Source: Macrosoma leucophasiata
Lineage: Eukaryota > Arthropoda > Insecta > Lepidoptera > Hedylidae
Direction of reading: 5' to 3'
DNA: 64,000 bases
NCBI GenBank assembly: GCA_036365455.1
Contig: JAWQUS010000008.1
Span: forward strand, 14,553,501-14,617,500
Shown: in pieces, positions 24,000-35,689 of the stretch
Layout: the number at the start of each line of letters is the position of its first letter
Position numbering within the stretch: position 1 is the stretch's first letter
Made by a program: the position numbers and the translations under genes
Notes under the pieces: generated by a model
Seen by the model: only the letters and a program-made list of their open reading frames with translations
Databases searched by the model: none
What the model was told of the DNA's origin: nothing

Positions 24000-24280
24000 G
24001 GTGGAAGAGCTCTAGTGACAGGGCTCGCGGGCGTAGGCACCACTGCATTACTTACCTCTATCTGCTGCCAAATGGTAGTGTTCAGCACTATCGTGTTCCG
24101 GCTAGATAGTAATGTATGGCCCCGTAATAACTATCACAGACATAACTACTTAGGTCACAGGGGTGGCAAGGCTTCTGCATTTTGACCTCTGGTTTTTGTG
24201 CAGACGTCTATAGACTGCAGTCATCACTTAACATCAATGTGGGCTGCAAGCTTGTTAGCCACCTTCCTTACATAAAAAAA
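24000..24280 (+). mobile_element. Family A retroposon, near full length
   Basis: Runs from GGTGGAAGAGCTCTAGTGAC to GCTTGTTAGCCACCTTCC and then ACATAAAAAAA. It is one of the most complete copies in the window. Confidence 0.75.
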
Positions 24281-25133
24281 GATCTGCCTTCGAAGCACGG
24301 GCTCCTAAATCAATCGCCATGTAGGTATATCAATGACCTATTGCAATCTATGGTACAGGGAATCCCCTCTGCATCATAGATATAATGAAATAGACCCATC
24401 GCTTCATGTGATGACAAAGATTAGATCAAAGAATTCTAAATTTATTATAATTACATTATAATATCAAATGAATGTTACAAACTCTAGTATGTATGTTCGG
24501 AAGAGTTTATATATACCAGTATATTTTTTTATCTCAAACTATGAACAAAAGCCGGTCAAGTGTCACGCGCAGTGTAGGGTTCCGTAGTTTTTAGGTTTGA
24601 TTAAAAAAATGAAAAAAAAAATTCTACGGAGTTGTTCAAAAATTTCGAGTACTACATTTGGTCGACTATTACTCGCAAACTAGTAAAGCTAAGTTAAGTT
24701 GATAGTTTTCCTTTTAATTTCGTTATATGTAGCAACTATTGCTGTGATGTTTGAATTTCTAACAATAATCGTTAAGTTGGTAGAGGGGGGACAATTGACT
24801 CTTAACGAAAATTGGAACTTTTAAGCTTAATAAGTCACGAACAGTTAACTAAATCGAAAAATGATATTAGCACCTCCCTAACATTTTTGAAAGACCTATC
24901 CAACGATATTCCACACTAATAGCAAACGAAAAATAAAAAAATTATACGCGCGTTACATGTAGGGGAGGTACCCTAAATAATTTTATTTTTCATGCTTTTA
25001 TTTTGAAATTACAGGGGCGTACATTACCACCTGACTGGAACACGATAGTGCTGAACACTACCATTTGAAAATTCCCATCACTTGCATGGTGGTAGTGTTC
25101 CGGTGTTGGATTCCGCATTAGCTATTGTATTTA

Positions 25134-25478
25134 GGGGTCGTTCATAAATTATGTAAGGCGTTTAGGGGAGGGGGGGTGTTGACTGAATATTATAACTTCT
25201 TACTATAGGTAGAGAATCAGGGGGCAGAGAATCTAAAATTACGTAAGATTTGAAATTGAAAATTCTACCACTTTCGCGCTAAAAATTGGCATTGTTGAAT
25301 AGCGCCATCTGTACTTCATCTCTTTAACTTGATATTGAATCTTACAAAAATCTATTCTTACGAAAATTTCTTATTAAGGGGCAGGGGGGACTAGTCGTAA
25401 TCTTATGATGGCTTACAGTAGGGAGAGAGGGGGTCAAATTAGCCCTCAAAACCTCTTACGTAATTTATGAACGACCCC
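25134..25478. mobile_element. TTA-flanked 345-bp MITE
   Basis: Inverted ends GGGGTCGTTCATAAATTATG and its complement (CGTAATTTATGAACGACCCC), flanked by TTA at 25131-25133 and 25479-25481. No transposase frame. A diverged relative lies in NPRL2 intron 6 at about 47970-48330, with ATTACGTGAGATG and CTCACGTAATTTCTGG at its ends. Confidence 0.85.
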
Positions 25479-25679
25479 TTAGTGCTTAGCACTACGATTT
25501 GGTGGTAATCGTCTTCCAGTAGGATATCATCCTAAGTTATATAAAAGGGACATAACAACTTACCTCACCATCAAGAGTGGCAATGCATGTCATTGGTCAT
25601 TGGAATACCTCTGTGTAGGTAGTATGTCTATAACCTTCAATTCCTATGAAAACAGGAAAAAACAGTTATTTATGTTTTA

Positions 25680-25890
25680 TTTTTATACTGCCTCGTGTGG
25701 GCCGAGGGATATCGCAAATAAAGGTGTGTGTGTGTGTGTAAGGTGTAAAGATGTATTATCCTTTTTCTCTGGAAATATCGGCATTTTTCCATCCTACTGG
25801 ATGCTTTTCAGTGTCACCCTCGAATTTCTATTATGTCTCCGTAGACGACAATACACGGGTAAAATGTAACCGGCGAATCATGTGTGGCAA
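25680..25890 (+). repeat. Partial family B SINE body
   Basis: The right end, GTAAAATGTAACCGGCGAATC, matches the SINE at 5680-5945. The left part (CTGCCTCGTGTGGGCCGAGG) is diverged and lacks a clear tRNA head. Confidence 0.45.
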
Positions 25891-26322
25891 GGCGTGAAGT
25901 TACGATTTTATGTAACGTGTTTCCTATCTAAATTGCGCAAGATGATAGTTGAAAAATAACTTAAAAAAACTTTAAGCTACGTTTCAAATCTTTAAATATT
26001 CTTGTTTGAATCTACACTCTCTGCCTACCCCGTTAGGGACCTGGCGTGAAGATACATACTTATTCTAGTCGGTGTAGAAGAAAACTCCATATAAAATCAT
26101 TGCAATCCAAATAAAACCTTGTAGGACCGTATCGATCCATCGAGTTGACCCGCCGTCGGCATCGTGCTGAATAAAATACAAGATGCAATTCAAAAAGTCT
26201 AATGATAGTTAAATCGACGAGGGTTTCGTAAGAATATTGCTTTCTAGTATCGTATCGTCCTAATAATTTATTTACATAACAAACTTACTTCATAATTATT
26301 ATTTATTTACAACATTCATTGA

Positions 26323-26645
26323 TGACCCAGTCAGTCCAGCGACGTGAGATGACCGTTTGATTCAAAAGGTCGCGGGTCGATCTCCGCACCGGGATAAATA
26401 TTTGTATGGCCTTAAAGTATTTGTTTCGGGTCTCGGTGTTTGTGTATTGTTTGTGTACAACAGCATCCACGACACAAGTTTAGGTATACCTAGTGTGTAG
26501 CTGTGGGTGTAAGCGTGTTTATCTTATTTAAATAACGGTAAGTAAACAAAATAGCATCGCGAACTGCCCAGGCGTCGGGACTTGACTACCCCACCGCTAG
26601 CTAGTGGTCCTCCACTCCTCGACGAATTCCTCCGCTAGTCAAGCA
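26323..26645 (+). mobile_element. Family C SINE plus linked downstream segment
   Basis: The SINE head GACCCAGTCAGTCCAGCGAC is followed by a B-box-like GGGTCGATCTCC and a body ending GTGTAAGCGTGTTTATC. The next ~110 bp (to CTCGACGAATTCCTCCGC) is also duplicated at 29285-29895, so SINE and flank spread together. This copy lacks the hAT insertion of its paralogue. Confidence 0.7.
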
Positions 26646-26814
26646 ATCAGTCAACTGAAAATGGCGATCAAACCATTTCAATAGGATGGTAACTACAATA
26701 ACGTGGAATGAGCAGCAACGTCCCCCGATAAATCTGCCGCCACTCCGTATGTCAAGCGTGGCGATTATGGAATATTTTCCAGTAATAAAAAAAAATAAAG
26801 CACAACACGGTTAT

Positions 26815-26875
26815 GACATCGTTGGGGAAAGCTTTTGTCCAGAAGTTGACTGATGAGTTGAATAATGATGATGTG
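26815..26875 (+). pseudogene. LINE 3'-terminal scrap
   Basis: GTTGGGGAAAGCTTTTGTCC followed by AGAAGTTGACTGATG and a GATGATG run resembles the LINE terminus seen at 2490-2550. It is too short for classification. Confidence 0.4.
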
Positions 26876-27184
26876 AATTAATGTCGAGTTCCCATAATAA
26901 AAAACTCTACAGCATTACTTGCAGCAGTGGCAGATTTACCAGCAGGCTGAGTAGGCTGGAGCCTAGGGCAGCAAATTTTAAGGGGAGGCAGAATTAGTTC
27001 ATTTTTTAAAAATTTCTATTTACAAAATTACTGTTGATCATAGTACTCAATGATTCTAACCATTAAAAGTTGATGTAAAGAGGATGATGAAGCCTAAAAC
27101 ATAAAGTTGGAATTCTACTATTTATTTTTCGCAATAACATGGGAGTGAACTTAAGAAATTAAAGGAGAAACGGAAAGAAAAATT

Positions 27185-27260
27185 GGACTTCGGGCAGGAA
27201 TCGAACCTCCGACCTCAGGCTAACCAGTTCAGCCGCTTTACCACTAAGCTACCGAAGTCC
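27185..27260 (-). other. tRNA-like sequence (probably SINE head, not a functional tRNA)
   Basis: On the minus strand, ACTTCGG and CCGAAGT pair as a perfect acceptor stem. The D arm GCTT/AAGC is intact, and the boxes TAGCTTAGTGG and GGTTCGATTCC are good. The anticodon stem is GGCTG/TAGCC (one wobble pair), but the loop AACTGGT lacks the invariant U33. A truncated inverted copy lies at 27461-27508 and shares the CTTTCCGTTT tail, so this is more likely a mobile tRNA-derived element than a working tRNA. Confidence 0.6.
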
Positions 27261-27809
27261 CACACCGATGCGTCAAATTTTGCTTTCCGTTTTTGATTTT
27301 AACCGATTTAGGGTCGGTGAACGACATCCATTGATAATTAATTAATAGCTATACAACCGATATGATAGATTTTGCAGTTTATTATACAATATCGTTAAGA
27401 TTTCGCTGTTCTCTTAATAATTGTACTATTTATTTTTAGCAATAACACATGCGAGTGAACTCTGGAGCGGTTATCCTGACGTCGCAGGTTCGATTCCTGC
27501 CCGAAGTCAAATTTATCTTTCCGTTTTTTCTTTAATTTCATAAAGTTAGAATTTTATTGATAGAAAATATAATGGATATGATTGTGGACTACGATATCAA
27601 AATATAGGGGCGGTAAAAATTTTATAGCCTACCGGCGGTAAATTTGTAAGTCCGCCACTGACTTGCAGGCTTTATACCAAATACCTATGTAGGTAGAGCA
27701 ATGTTCGAAAGCAGGGACCAGAGTCTTCAGAATGCGTGTATGAAGAGGGTGATGAATGTAAAAGAAGCACATTAGATATTAGGTATATCATGACGAGATA
27801 ATAATAATA

Positions 27810-29050
27810 GGTTGGGGAAAAAGTCTTTTCGCATTATAGTATGTATGAACTTGTAATAAAATCTCTTTGGCTGTAGTATTTGTACCTGGCTGGTTTTGGT
27901 ATCATTGAAAGTAAAAATGTTAAAGAACATAATTCCAAATTCAAATTAGGCAAATGTGTGATTTTCATTTGTTTTTCGTACTGTCAAGATGAATCTAATG
28001 AAGAAATTCAATACATTTTAAAATTTTACTACAAAAAAGGTAAAAATGCAACGCAAGCCGCGTGTCTGTGAGAGTAGCACAAATTTGGTTTAAGCGTTTT
28101 CAATCCGGAAATTTTGATGTCAAAGATGCACCTCGCTCTGGTCGCCCTATTACGGATAAAATGGATGCCATTTTTGAAATAGTGGAGCAAGATCGACATA
28201 TCAGTAGTTACGACGTAGCTGAAGAACTGAGAATTGATCACAAAACAGTTTTGGCGCATATGAAAAAAGCTGGGTACAAAAAAAAGCTCGATATTTGGGT
28301 ACCTCACGAGCTCACTGAAAGAAACCTAATGAACCGTGTACTCATTTGTGATTCTTTATTACGACGTAATCAAACCGAATCATTTTTGAAGAAGCTGATA
28401 ACTGGTGATGAAAAGTGTATCACGTACGACAAGAACGTGCGAAAAAGTTCGTGGTCAAAGGCCGGTCAGGCTTCACAGACTGTGGCGCAACCCGGGTTAA
28501 CTCGCAATAAGGTGATGTTGTGTATGTGGTGGGATTGGAAGGGCATTATTCATTATGAGCTATTACCACCAGGCAGGACTATCGATTCTGAACTCTACTG
28601 CGAAAAACTGATGAGATTAAAGCAAGAAGTTGAGAGAAAGCGGCCGGATTTGATCAACAGAAGGGGTGTGGTGTTTCATCATGATAACGCTAGACCTCAC
28701 ACATCTATAGCCACTCAGCAAAAATTAAGAGAGTTTGGCTGGGAGGTGTTAATGCATCCGCCGTATAGTCCTGACCTTGCACCTTCAGATTTCCACCTGT
28801 TTCGGTCTCTTCAGAATTCTTTATGCAATGTTAGGTTAACATCACGAGAGAACTGCCAAATCCACTTGTCGCGGTATTTTGATGAGAAGTCCCAAAATTT
28901 TTATAGCAATGGGATTATGTCCCTACCTACAAGATGGCAAAAGGTTATCGAACAAAATGGTACATACATACTTTAGTTCAATTTAAATAAACTATATTAA
29001 AAAATGTTTTGAATTATCTTAAAAAACGCGAAGAAACTTTTTCCCCAACC
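27810..29050 (+). mobile_element. Mariner element, copy 1
   Basis: The 1241-bp element is bounded by TA on both sides (27808-27809 and 29051-29052). TIRs start GGTTGGGGAAAAAGT and are imperfect beyond about 15 bp. A transposase remnant occupies the centre. Two further near-complete copies (38517, 57911) and a 5' stub (62592) of the same family are present. Confidence 0.93.
28062..28976 (+). pseudogene. Mariner transposase, copy 1, 5' frame broken
   Basis: DDE/D transposase that would cut and paste the element at TA sites. The open frame covers most of the protein, from the helix-turn-helix region (VRVAQIWFKRFQSG), through WVPHEL, the first catalytic Asp (TGDEK), the second (HHDNARPH) and the third (YSPDLAPSD) with 34 residues between the last two, to the C-terminal QNGTYIL. 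The start region is destroyed twice: a 4-bp loss just after the ATG used by copy 2, and a 34-bp deletion near 28060, both shifting frame. A Trp in the KWITY motif is Cys. Likely inactive. Confidence 0.9.
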
Positions 29051-29112
29051 TAATATTTGGCACTCTACTGTCTCTGCATAGTGCGGTCTCCTGTAGATTC
29101 AGTCGCGTCTAA

Positions 29113-29180
29113 CTTTTTCCATTCGCCAAATTGTCCCCGAAAGTGGGTTCTATGATTCTGTTTGGAATTTACTTATTTTT
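29113..29180 (+). repeat. Copy of hairpin-right-arm repeat
   Basis: AACTTTTTCCATTCGCCAAA followed by TTGTCCCCGAAAGTGGGTTC recurs at 29973-30045. There its left half is also present inverted, forming a hairpin. Confidence 0.65.
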
Positions 29181-29338
29181 GTTTCGGTGTTTGTGTATTG
29201 TATGTGTACAACAGCATCCACGACACAGGTTTAGGTATACCTAGTGCGTAACTGTGGGTGTAAGCGTGTTTATCTTATCTTTATAACTGTAAGTAAAAAA
29301 AATAACATCGAACTGCGCAGGCATCGGGACCTGACAAC
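29172..29338 (+). repeat. 3' half of family C SINE plus linked segment
   Basis: Starts GTTTCGGTGTTTGTGTATTG and continues through the GTGTAAGCGTG tail and the downstream segment seen at 26525-26590. The hAT-type element interrupts it at CTGACAAC. Confidence 0.65.
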
Positions 29339-29842
29339 TAGGGTTCCGGATTTTCGGAGGGAGAGTTCCTGGATTCCGGGAGTCTCCCGGATTCGAGCTC
29401 TGAAGATTAAAATCTCCCGTCTCCCGGAAGGAATTTAAATATACAAAATTCTCCCGGAATAACAAGTTGTTCAAAAGTAACGACACGCGATGTCGAAATG
29501 GCTAAGAGCGGCTTAAATCACGACCGCGCTCGACAACGCCCTTCTCGCCTCGTCGCCACTATTTCGCCACTGACGCCACTACTCGCCAGTGGGTAGCTAG
29601 CTAGTTTCGTATAAAATGATTTGCGTGCGTGTAGGTACTTTATTTCATTGTCTCTTTCTGACCCACGTGCGTTAGAGATTGCGTCGTCTTTGTCTTACTC
29701 ATTTTCGTTTCTCATTTCTTATAAGTTTCATTCATTCGCTCATTAGCCTGTCTGCAATCTGCCTGTAACAGCAATCCTCCCACAATGATATTCAATGTTT
29801 ATTTTTCTCCCGGATTTAGACAGCTAAGAAGTGGCAACCCTA
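29339..29842. mobile_element. hAT-type non-autonomous element
   Basis: An 8-bp target duplication CTGACAAC lies at 29331-29338 and 29843-29850. The ends TAGGGTT and AACCCTA are inverted. The 504-bp interior includes repeated CTCCCGGA motifs and no transposase frame. The paralogous locus at about 26580 has one uninterrupted copy of the flanking sequence, which confirms both edges. An 8-bp TSD is diagnostic of the hAT mechanism. Confidence 0.85.
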
Positions 29843-29940
29843 CTGACAACTCCACCGCTAGCTAGTGGTCCTCCACTCCTCGACGAATTTCTCCGACTTT
29901 GGCACGCACTAGGTATACCTAAACCTGTGTCGTGGATGCT

Positions 29941-30000
29941 GGGACAATTTGGCGAATGGGAAAAGTTAGACGCAACTTTTTCCATTCGCCAAACTGTCCC
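29941..30000. repeat. 27-bp-arm hairpin
   Basis: Arms at 29941-29967 and 29974-30000 (ends GGGACA and TGTCCC) match at 25 of 27 positions with a 6-base loop AGACGC. Confidence 0.85.
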
Positions 30001-30045
30001 CGAAAGTGGGTCCCATGATCCTGTTTAGAATTCACTTATTTTTGT

Positions 30046-31168
30046 TTCACGTTCATGTATGGATCAAAGATTTACATTTGAGTACAGAAAATTTCAACCC
30101 AATCGATTCCGTACTTTCGCAAAAAATCGACTGTGACAGACGGACAGAGACGCACGAGTGATCTTATAAGGGTTTCGTTAACTATTTGCGGTACGGAGCT
30201 CTAAAAAATTTACAGTTCTGCTATCACAGTCTAAGAAGCATTAAATCTTAAACCATAGATGTGATAGATTATTACATCTGCTTTTGCGATTTAATTAATA
30301 GTAATTAATAACTTTTTTCTATGAGAATGAAATGTCCATTTCTCATTTTAGTCACATAAAAATAAACAAATCGATAATATTACAAAAATCTCCATCATTT
30401 AAAACTGTTACCTACAGCACCTATAATATGAAAGAAGGAGAATAAGTGCATCGTAATAAAAAATATATAAAATATGTCAAGCCACTGTAGTGTACAATTA
30501 TTTTCTTTTTGGTACTCGAAAATATTATTATTATTTATTATGTCGAATTAACTATCTGTTTGGGCTGCATCAACAAATAAAATATGTTAAGTAGTTAAAA
30601 TTAAATTAAAAATAATTAAATTGAAGTATATAAAACATATCAATTTGAATAACCTTGTTTGTTTATATCGGAATTTGACGGTAAGATACATCCCATCACA
30701 ATGTACCTTCAGAATCGCATTTAAATCTTTAAAAGCATGTGAAAAAAAAGAAGAGACCTCATAAAGATTCAGCACATAAATAAAGTATGCCCATGAAAAC
30801 GAACGTGTTAAAAAAACGACATGAAAGGTAAAATATCCTTACCTGACGAGCTTTCTGACAACGGGGACGACGAGTCCTCTCTAAATCTGTAACAGATTTA
30901 ATATTATGTAAAACAATATAGTTGGTAAGCAAGAATAGTGTCAAGAACTCTGAATAACTTTTAAAGAGAAAAGGTACTTTGTGGCGATTTACAAAATATC
31001 ATTATGAATATATTATTCATACATAATTATTTAATAAGCGCCCACGTCCCATATTTTGTGCTAATGCTTTTCAAGACGTTATCATGATTTATATTTCAGT
31101 TTTCCATTTTGTTTATTCGTTTTTTTATTTTTCCATTTAATACTGCCTACCCGTAATTTAAACATTAA
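30046..31168. other. No confirmed gene; one weak minus-strand exon candidate
   Basis: AT-rich. On the minus strand, 30886-30843 is a 44-base segment preceded by TGTTACAG and followed by GTAAGG, open in the frame reading ERTRRPRCQKARQ. Splice-like signals occur by chance in DNA of this size, so this is only a candidate. Confidence 0.3.
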
Positions 31169-31169
31169 C

Positions 31170-31315
31170 CCCCTTATTCATAAACGTACATTAGATACGT
31201 TTTAGCTATAGAATGCTTTGTCTTTGTCAGTTGCATTGTCAAATGTGCAGGATAGAAAAAGACAAAGGAGAGATTAGCAACACTTTAGCTAAAATACGTT
31301 TATGAATAAGGGGGT
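31170..31315. mobile_element. TWA-flanked MITE (CCCCCTTATTCATAAACGTA)
   Basis: TIRs CCCCCTTATTCATAAACGTA and its complement are flanked by TAA on both sides. A second full copy is at 35004-35155 with one changed flank base, and a left half is at 36606-36720 next to TTA. A 3-bp TWA target points to PIF/Harbinger. Confidence 0.8.
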
Positions 31316-31547
31316 AAGTATCCTAATAAAAAAATGTATAGTAGTTATTCTCCTAAATATACACAACAATTGTAGATAATAACCCGAATTTTACTATGCT
31401 CAATACATTCTAAATAAAGACATTGAAGTCATGCCTACTATCGCCTACTAGTTCTGTACTAATGTAACAAACTATTTCGAGAACATCAGGGACTCTATAT
31501 CGCTATTGCTTATATAGGAAGAACAAATTGACATGAGAAACTTACAG

Positions 31548-31630
31548 CAATACAACTATGTTGACAAAAATTTCAATAGGCGGTCACACTATGGAACCAG
31601 GATCCTTCCCCAAGTCGGGATTGTGAGAAA
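31548..31630 (+). CDS. Candidate coding exon, unknown gene
   Basis: ACTTACAG precedes and GTAAGTAAGG follows an 83-base segment open in only one frame, which reads HYGTRILPQVGIVRK near its end. The donor is strong and the polypyrimidine tract weak. I recognise no family. It could be chance or a remnant of a mobile element. Confidence 0.3.
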
Positions 31631-33847
31631 GTAAGTAAGGTATATAGTAAAAGATAACCAGAGACATAAACTGAGTTTTGAAATATTGAAATAGGCTCAT
31701 TTCCCATTGCAAGGCATTAAAAGAAAATTCGTGACTGTCAGTATGCTCTGGATGTCCTGACCACCCGTGGCCATCCCTTCAAGGAGATACAGGAACAAAG
31801 ATACTGTGTTACAAATAAAAGTAGCCAAGCGCGCTACTAATAAATAAAACGATTGTATCTTTAATGCATGTATAGAGGACGTAGAGTCTTGATATTTGAT
31901 AAGATTGTTGGGGTTAAGACAGAGCTCAGATGGGCGATATGGTGAAATTATTTTAGAACATTACCAACTTTCAGGCAACCTCCCGGTTATCGGTATATTG
32001 CGATTACCGTTTAGTAAGTTAAATACATAAGATTTAAGAAACTGTTAATAAATATTAGCGAAAAGTATTTTCAGCTAAACCAATAATTTAAAAGAGCCTT
32101 CAGAAAATCTAATAAATAAAATACATAAACATATTATTCAGCAGGCATCTATGAATATTATATTTTAGTTTAATAAACTAGTTTTACTCGTATTTCAATA
32201 TTATATTGCTGTCTTCCTGTGGTATTGTCTCTAGAAGACTGACAGCATTGCCTGAGATGGCAATTCTGATTCTGATACTCTGACTTAAAACTAAGTCAAT
32301 TCTCTGATCACAAGAATAGACAACCAAGCGTTTAGAGACCTCCATAAACCAACCCCCAAATGGCGCACTCTCCATCCAATAGTCTCCTAGAAAGGAACTG
32401 TATTGGCGCCACATCAGTCTCTGCGGCTACAGCAGTTCATTAATTAAAAAAAAAAAATGTTTGCGGGGTAATTGAAATCCTTTGGACCTTTAAAAATATC
32501 TACATTGTCATTAAATGGTATGAATGATTCGGCTTGTTTCTATATTTATACAAATAACATTTTAAGATTTATCCAAACGTTTTGTATCCACGTACACTTA
32601 TGTATACAGCTGTCTGTAGTCATTGGATTCTATAGTTATAATCTATTGACGAAACATTTCAAACTTCAGCCTCTGTGTAGCCTAGCTACAGTGGTCAATT
32701 TTGTTTTTATTGTTAAACAGAATTGTCACGTCAAATACTTTTTTATTCGAATATATTGTAAGTTACCGTCAAATTTGTGAATATAATCGAGACCCGGCTC
32801 GAGGTATCGACATCGCATTTAATGCATAAGCGATTTTCGTCAATTTAGTTTACAATTCAAATAAATTTGGTACGATACCGCTGTCGTTCCTCTTCTCTGG
32901 CGTGGCTTGTCACAAAAAATATGTATAAAAACCAGAATGCGTCCTTGAAAGTACCCATAGAGACTCCCCAATAACCCACTGGCCGTGTTTACTCTACGAC
33001 ATTGCTTGAAAGTAATACATACTGCACTATTCGTGATTTCACTCAATTCATCCTGTTTTGTGCACCAAACATTTGCGATGAAACAATTTTGTGCTTGTCC
33101 TGTCCCCTATAATAGCATGTCAGCTCCAGACATAGCTTTCGAAACGATATAATAGACACAAAATTGTGCCTGAAAGGCTGGATTCCTGCAATATTTAAAG
33201 TACTGCTATAGAAACAGCATGAGACAATATGAATTCCCTATTTGCTAAACTAAGAATAAATAGCCATTGTCTCGTATAGGTACATCGTAGAATTATTACC
33301 TATAAATTAGTACCTATTTTTCTTAAGCCATGTTGATTTCTAAAAGCTTTTTATTGTTCGATGTAGAAAAATTACTAAGTAGGTACCTATTTGATCTCTA
33401 CTAGATATTTAATGTTTTGGTTGCATTTCAATGATAAGGGAATCATTAATCAGTGGTAACTTTAACAATGTCAAAAATACACTTTTGCATCGCATTCTGC
33501 AGCAACTTTAAAGTCAATATACCTACCTATGTACCTACTGTTATTGTTACATTTGACAATAACCGTAACTTTAGGAAATACCTACTTTGGTGCAACCGAA
33601 CTTACCGACTTAGAAAAGTGCATAATTTGTTCTTACTTGATATTAGGTGTACATTGAAATAGATGTAAAATAAGTATTTGTATAAGTACCTACCAATGTA
33701 CTAATTTAAAACTATTCCTAATTCTCTACCTGACTAAATTACAGTATAAATCGCAGACATTTAGTTTTAGCGTGCAGAATGCACAAATTGCATGTAATTA
33801 AAACAGATTATACCTACTCCTGACTAGGAAATTGGTGCACATTACAG
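31631..33847. other. No recognised gene
   Basis: AT-rich with short frames. A stretch near 31738-31820 (reading LDVLTTRGHPFKEIQEQRYC on +) and a 76-codon minus frame at 32184-32414 look somewhat protein-like, but they lack splice framing or a recognised domain. Confidence 0.35.
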
Positions 33848-33925
33848 CAGACACCCGAGAGAAACAACACGCGCCGCGCCGGCAGTTCCTACCTATTCAA
33901 GGACAAGCCGAAGGCCATCAGCTGA
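33848..33925 (+). CDS. Candidate terminal exon, unknown gene
   Basis: CATTACAG is followed by a GC-rich 26-codon frame (ending SSYLFKDKPKAIS) that stops at TGA 33923-33925, just where base composition falls back to AT-rich. That boundary is the main support. A second AG at 33849-33850 would allow a start 3 bases later. No upstream exon is proven. Confidence 0.35.
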   Translation, partial: QTPERNNTRRAGSSYLFKDKPKAIS

Positions 33926-35003
33926 TATGATTATTGATTTTACGACCATTACCTACATCAAATGTTTATAACTAACTCCACATTTCTTTTCAATTTGGTA
34001 AATTATTTGATAAATACTCACGTGTAAAGGTCGTCTTCTATACTTGAAGAGCTAGTAGCTTCTACTAACACAGAACAGCTCATCACTGCTTTTTTACTAT
34101 TTATTAAATTTTATATCACAATTCCATGTTCAAATGTTTGGTACCACCTATCGTGGTCGCCATGCTTTCACCCGTAGCACCCGAATTTGTGGCTATTATA
34201 TTAACAATAGGGTTATAATTTGTGCAAAGGCATTCTGTTTCAGACGGAAGGAAACCGAACTTCTTAACGTTTGGTAACCGCGTTTTCGGATTGAAATCAG
34301 CCGGTGACTACGCTGTGTCTTTGTAATGCCTCAGTCCGATCAATTAAATCTAACTAAAGAAATTCTGATTTTGATTCTGAAAATAAATGTAATCGGAATT
34401 AGGTACAATATGTGATTCCTAATGCAAATGTTGAAACCATAGAAATAAGAATAATAACACAGGCTAACAACAAATAGATGATAGGTACGTCAATAATTCC
34501 GCAATTTTATTAGTCGTTGTAAAAGCCCTTGTAGGACTTGTAGTATCTAGTATTCTGAAATTAACGAATGTATTAAAATATGCCAATAAAGAACAATAAT
34601 TATTTATTTAAAAATTATTTATTTCATATTCCCCAATATCTTTTCAAAAATTTCTTTAAAAAGATTTAACATATATTCTTTCACATGTCTATTGAGTGTA
34701 TTCAAATTTTCATAGTTGAATTTGATCGACTCCTCGGTATTTGATTGAGCGGATGTACCTAAAAATTTTACTGAACCTGTAATAACCGACCGCTAGATAG
34801 CAAAGACTTACATAGGTAGGTAGGTAGTTTGAATCATCAACATATTGTGAAAAACAAATAGTAGCAATGATAAACTGAATATTGTAACTCACCCTTCCAT
34901 TCATCAATCTCTTCAACCGGACTCCGGACACACCAATTTACTCTTTTCGAATAATATAAATGATCTATTTGGTAATAATAATTATAATGTAACAAAACAT
35001 TAC
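33926..35003. other. No recognised gene
   Basis: AT-rich. A short minus segment ending at GTGAGT near 34890 could be an exon edge, but its acceptor is unclear. No repeats recognised. Confidence 0.3.
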
Positions 35004-35155
35004 CCCCCTTATTCATAAACGTATTTTAGCTAAAGTGTTCTTCTCCTTCAATCTCTCCTTTGTCTTTTTCTATCCTGCACATTTCACAATGCAACTGACA
35101 AATACAAAGCATTCTATAGCTAAAACGTATCTAATGTAAGTTTATGAATAAGGGG
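35004..35155. mobile_element. TWA-flanked MITE, second copy
   Basis: Same TIRs as 31170-31315 with the interior in opposite orientation (CTTTGTCTTTTTCTATCCTG). The left flank reads TAC where the right reads TAA, consistent with one later mutation in the TSD. Confidence 0.75.
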
Positions 35156-35689
35156 GTAATTATTAAAGAGATAATAAAAGTGCTGCAAAATAAAGAAAGT
35201 ACCACATTTCAAAGTCACTGTGTTGCAGCAGGGTTGAAATACGCATGCGCCACTTTAACCTTGAAAACACTTCCCGGTTCACGGGCAGAAACGCTGTCAC
35301 CTGCCTTCTAGGTCAATGTGTTTTTAGTGCCTAACACGCTACCCCACCCACCCCTTCGGTAGACTCGTAGCACCCGTAGAACTATGTCTACATTTATTAG
35401 ATATCGACTTTGTTATTTCGGGAGACATATTAGTCGTTCGTTAGGAAAACGTGACAGTAAAAATGATCAACGGCTTTAGGTTTCTGTACGAGTATATGTT
35501 TAAGGACACTTAGCGCCTGTATTTTTCCAGAAGGTAGGCAGAGGTCAATATGCATTCCTATAGGTAGGTACCTACAAAATATTTTTTTCGTGTAAGCGGT
35601 AAATTATATTTTACTATATGTGAATACCAATGAGCTTTAACATATAACATCATTGGTGAATACTGTAAAAACCAAAGCTTTCAATACAA

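Noticed and set aside
28029..28307. Minus-strand frames repeated at three mariner loci (also 38834-39052 and 58123-58446)
   Set aside because: They are shadows on the opposite strand of the transposase. Their conservation follows the element.
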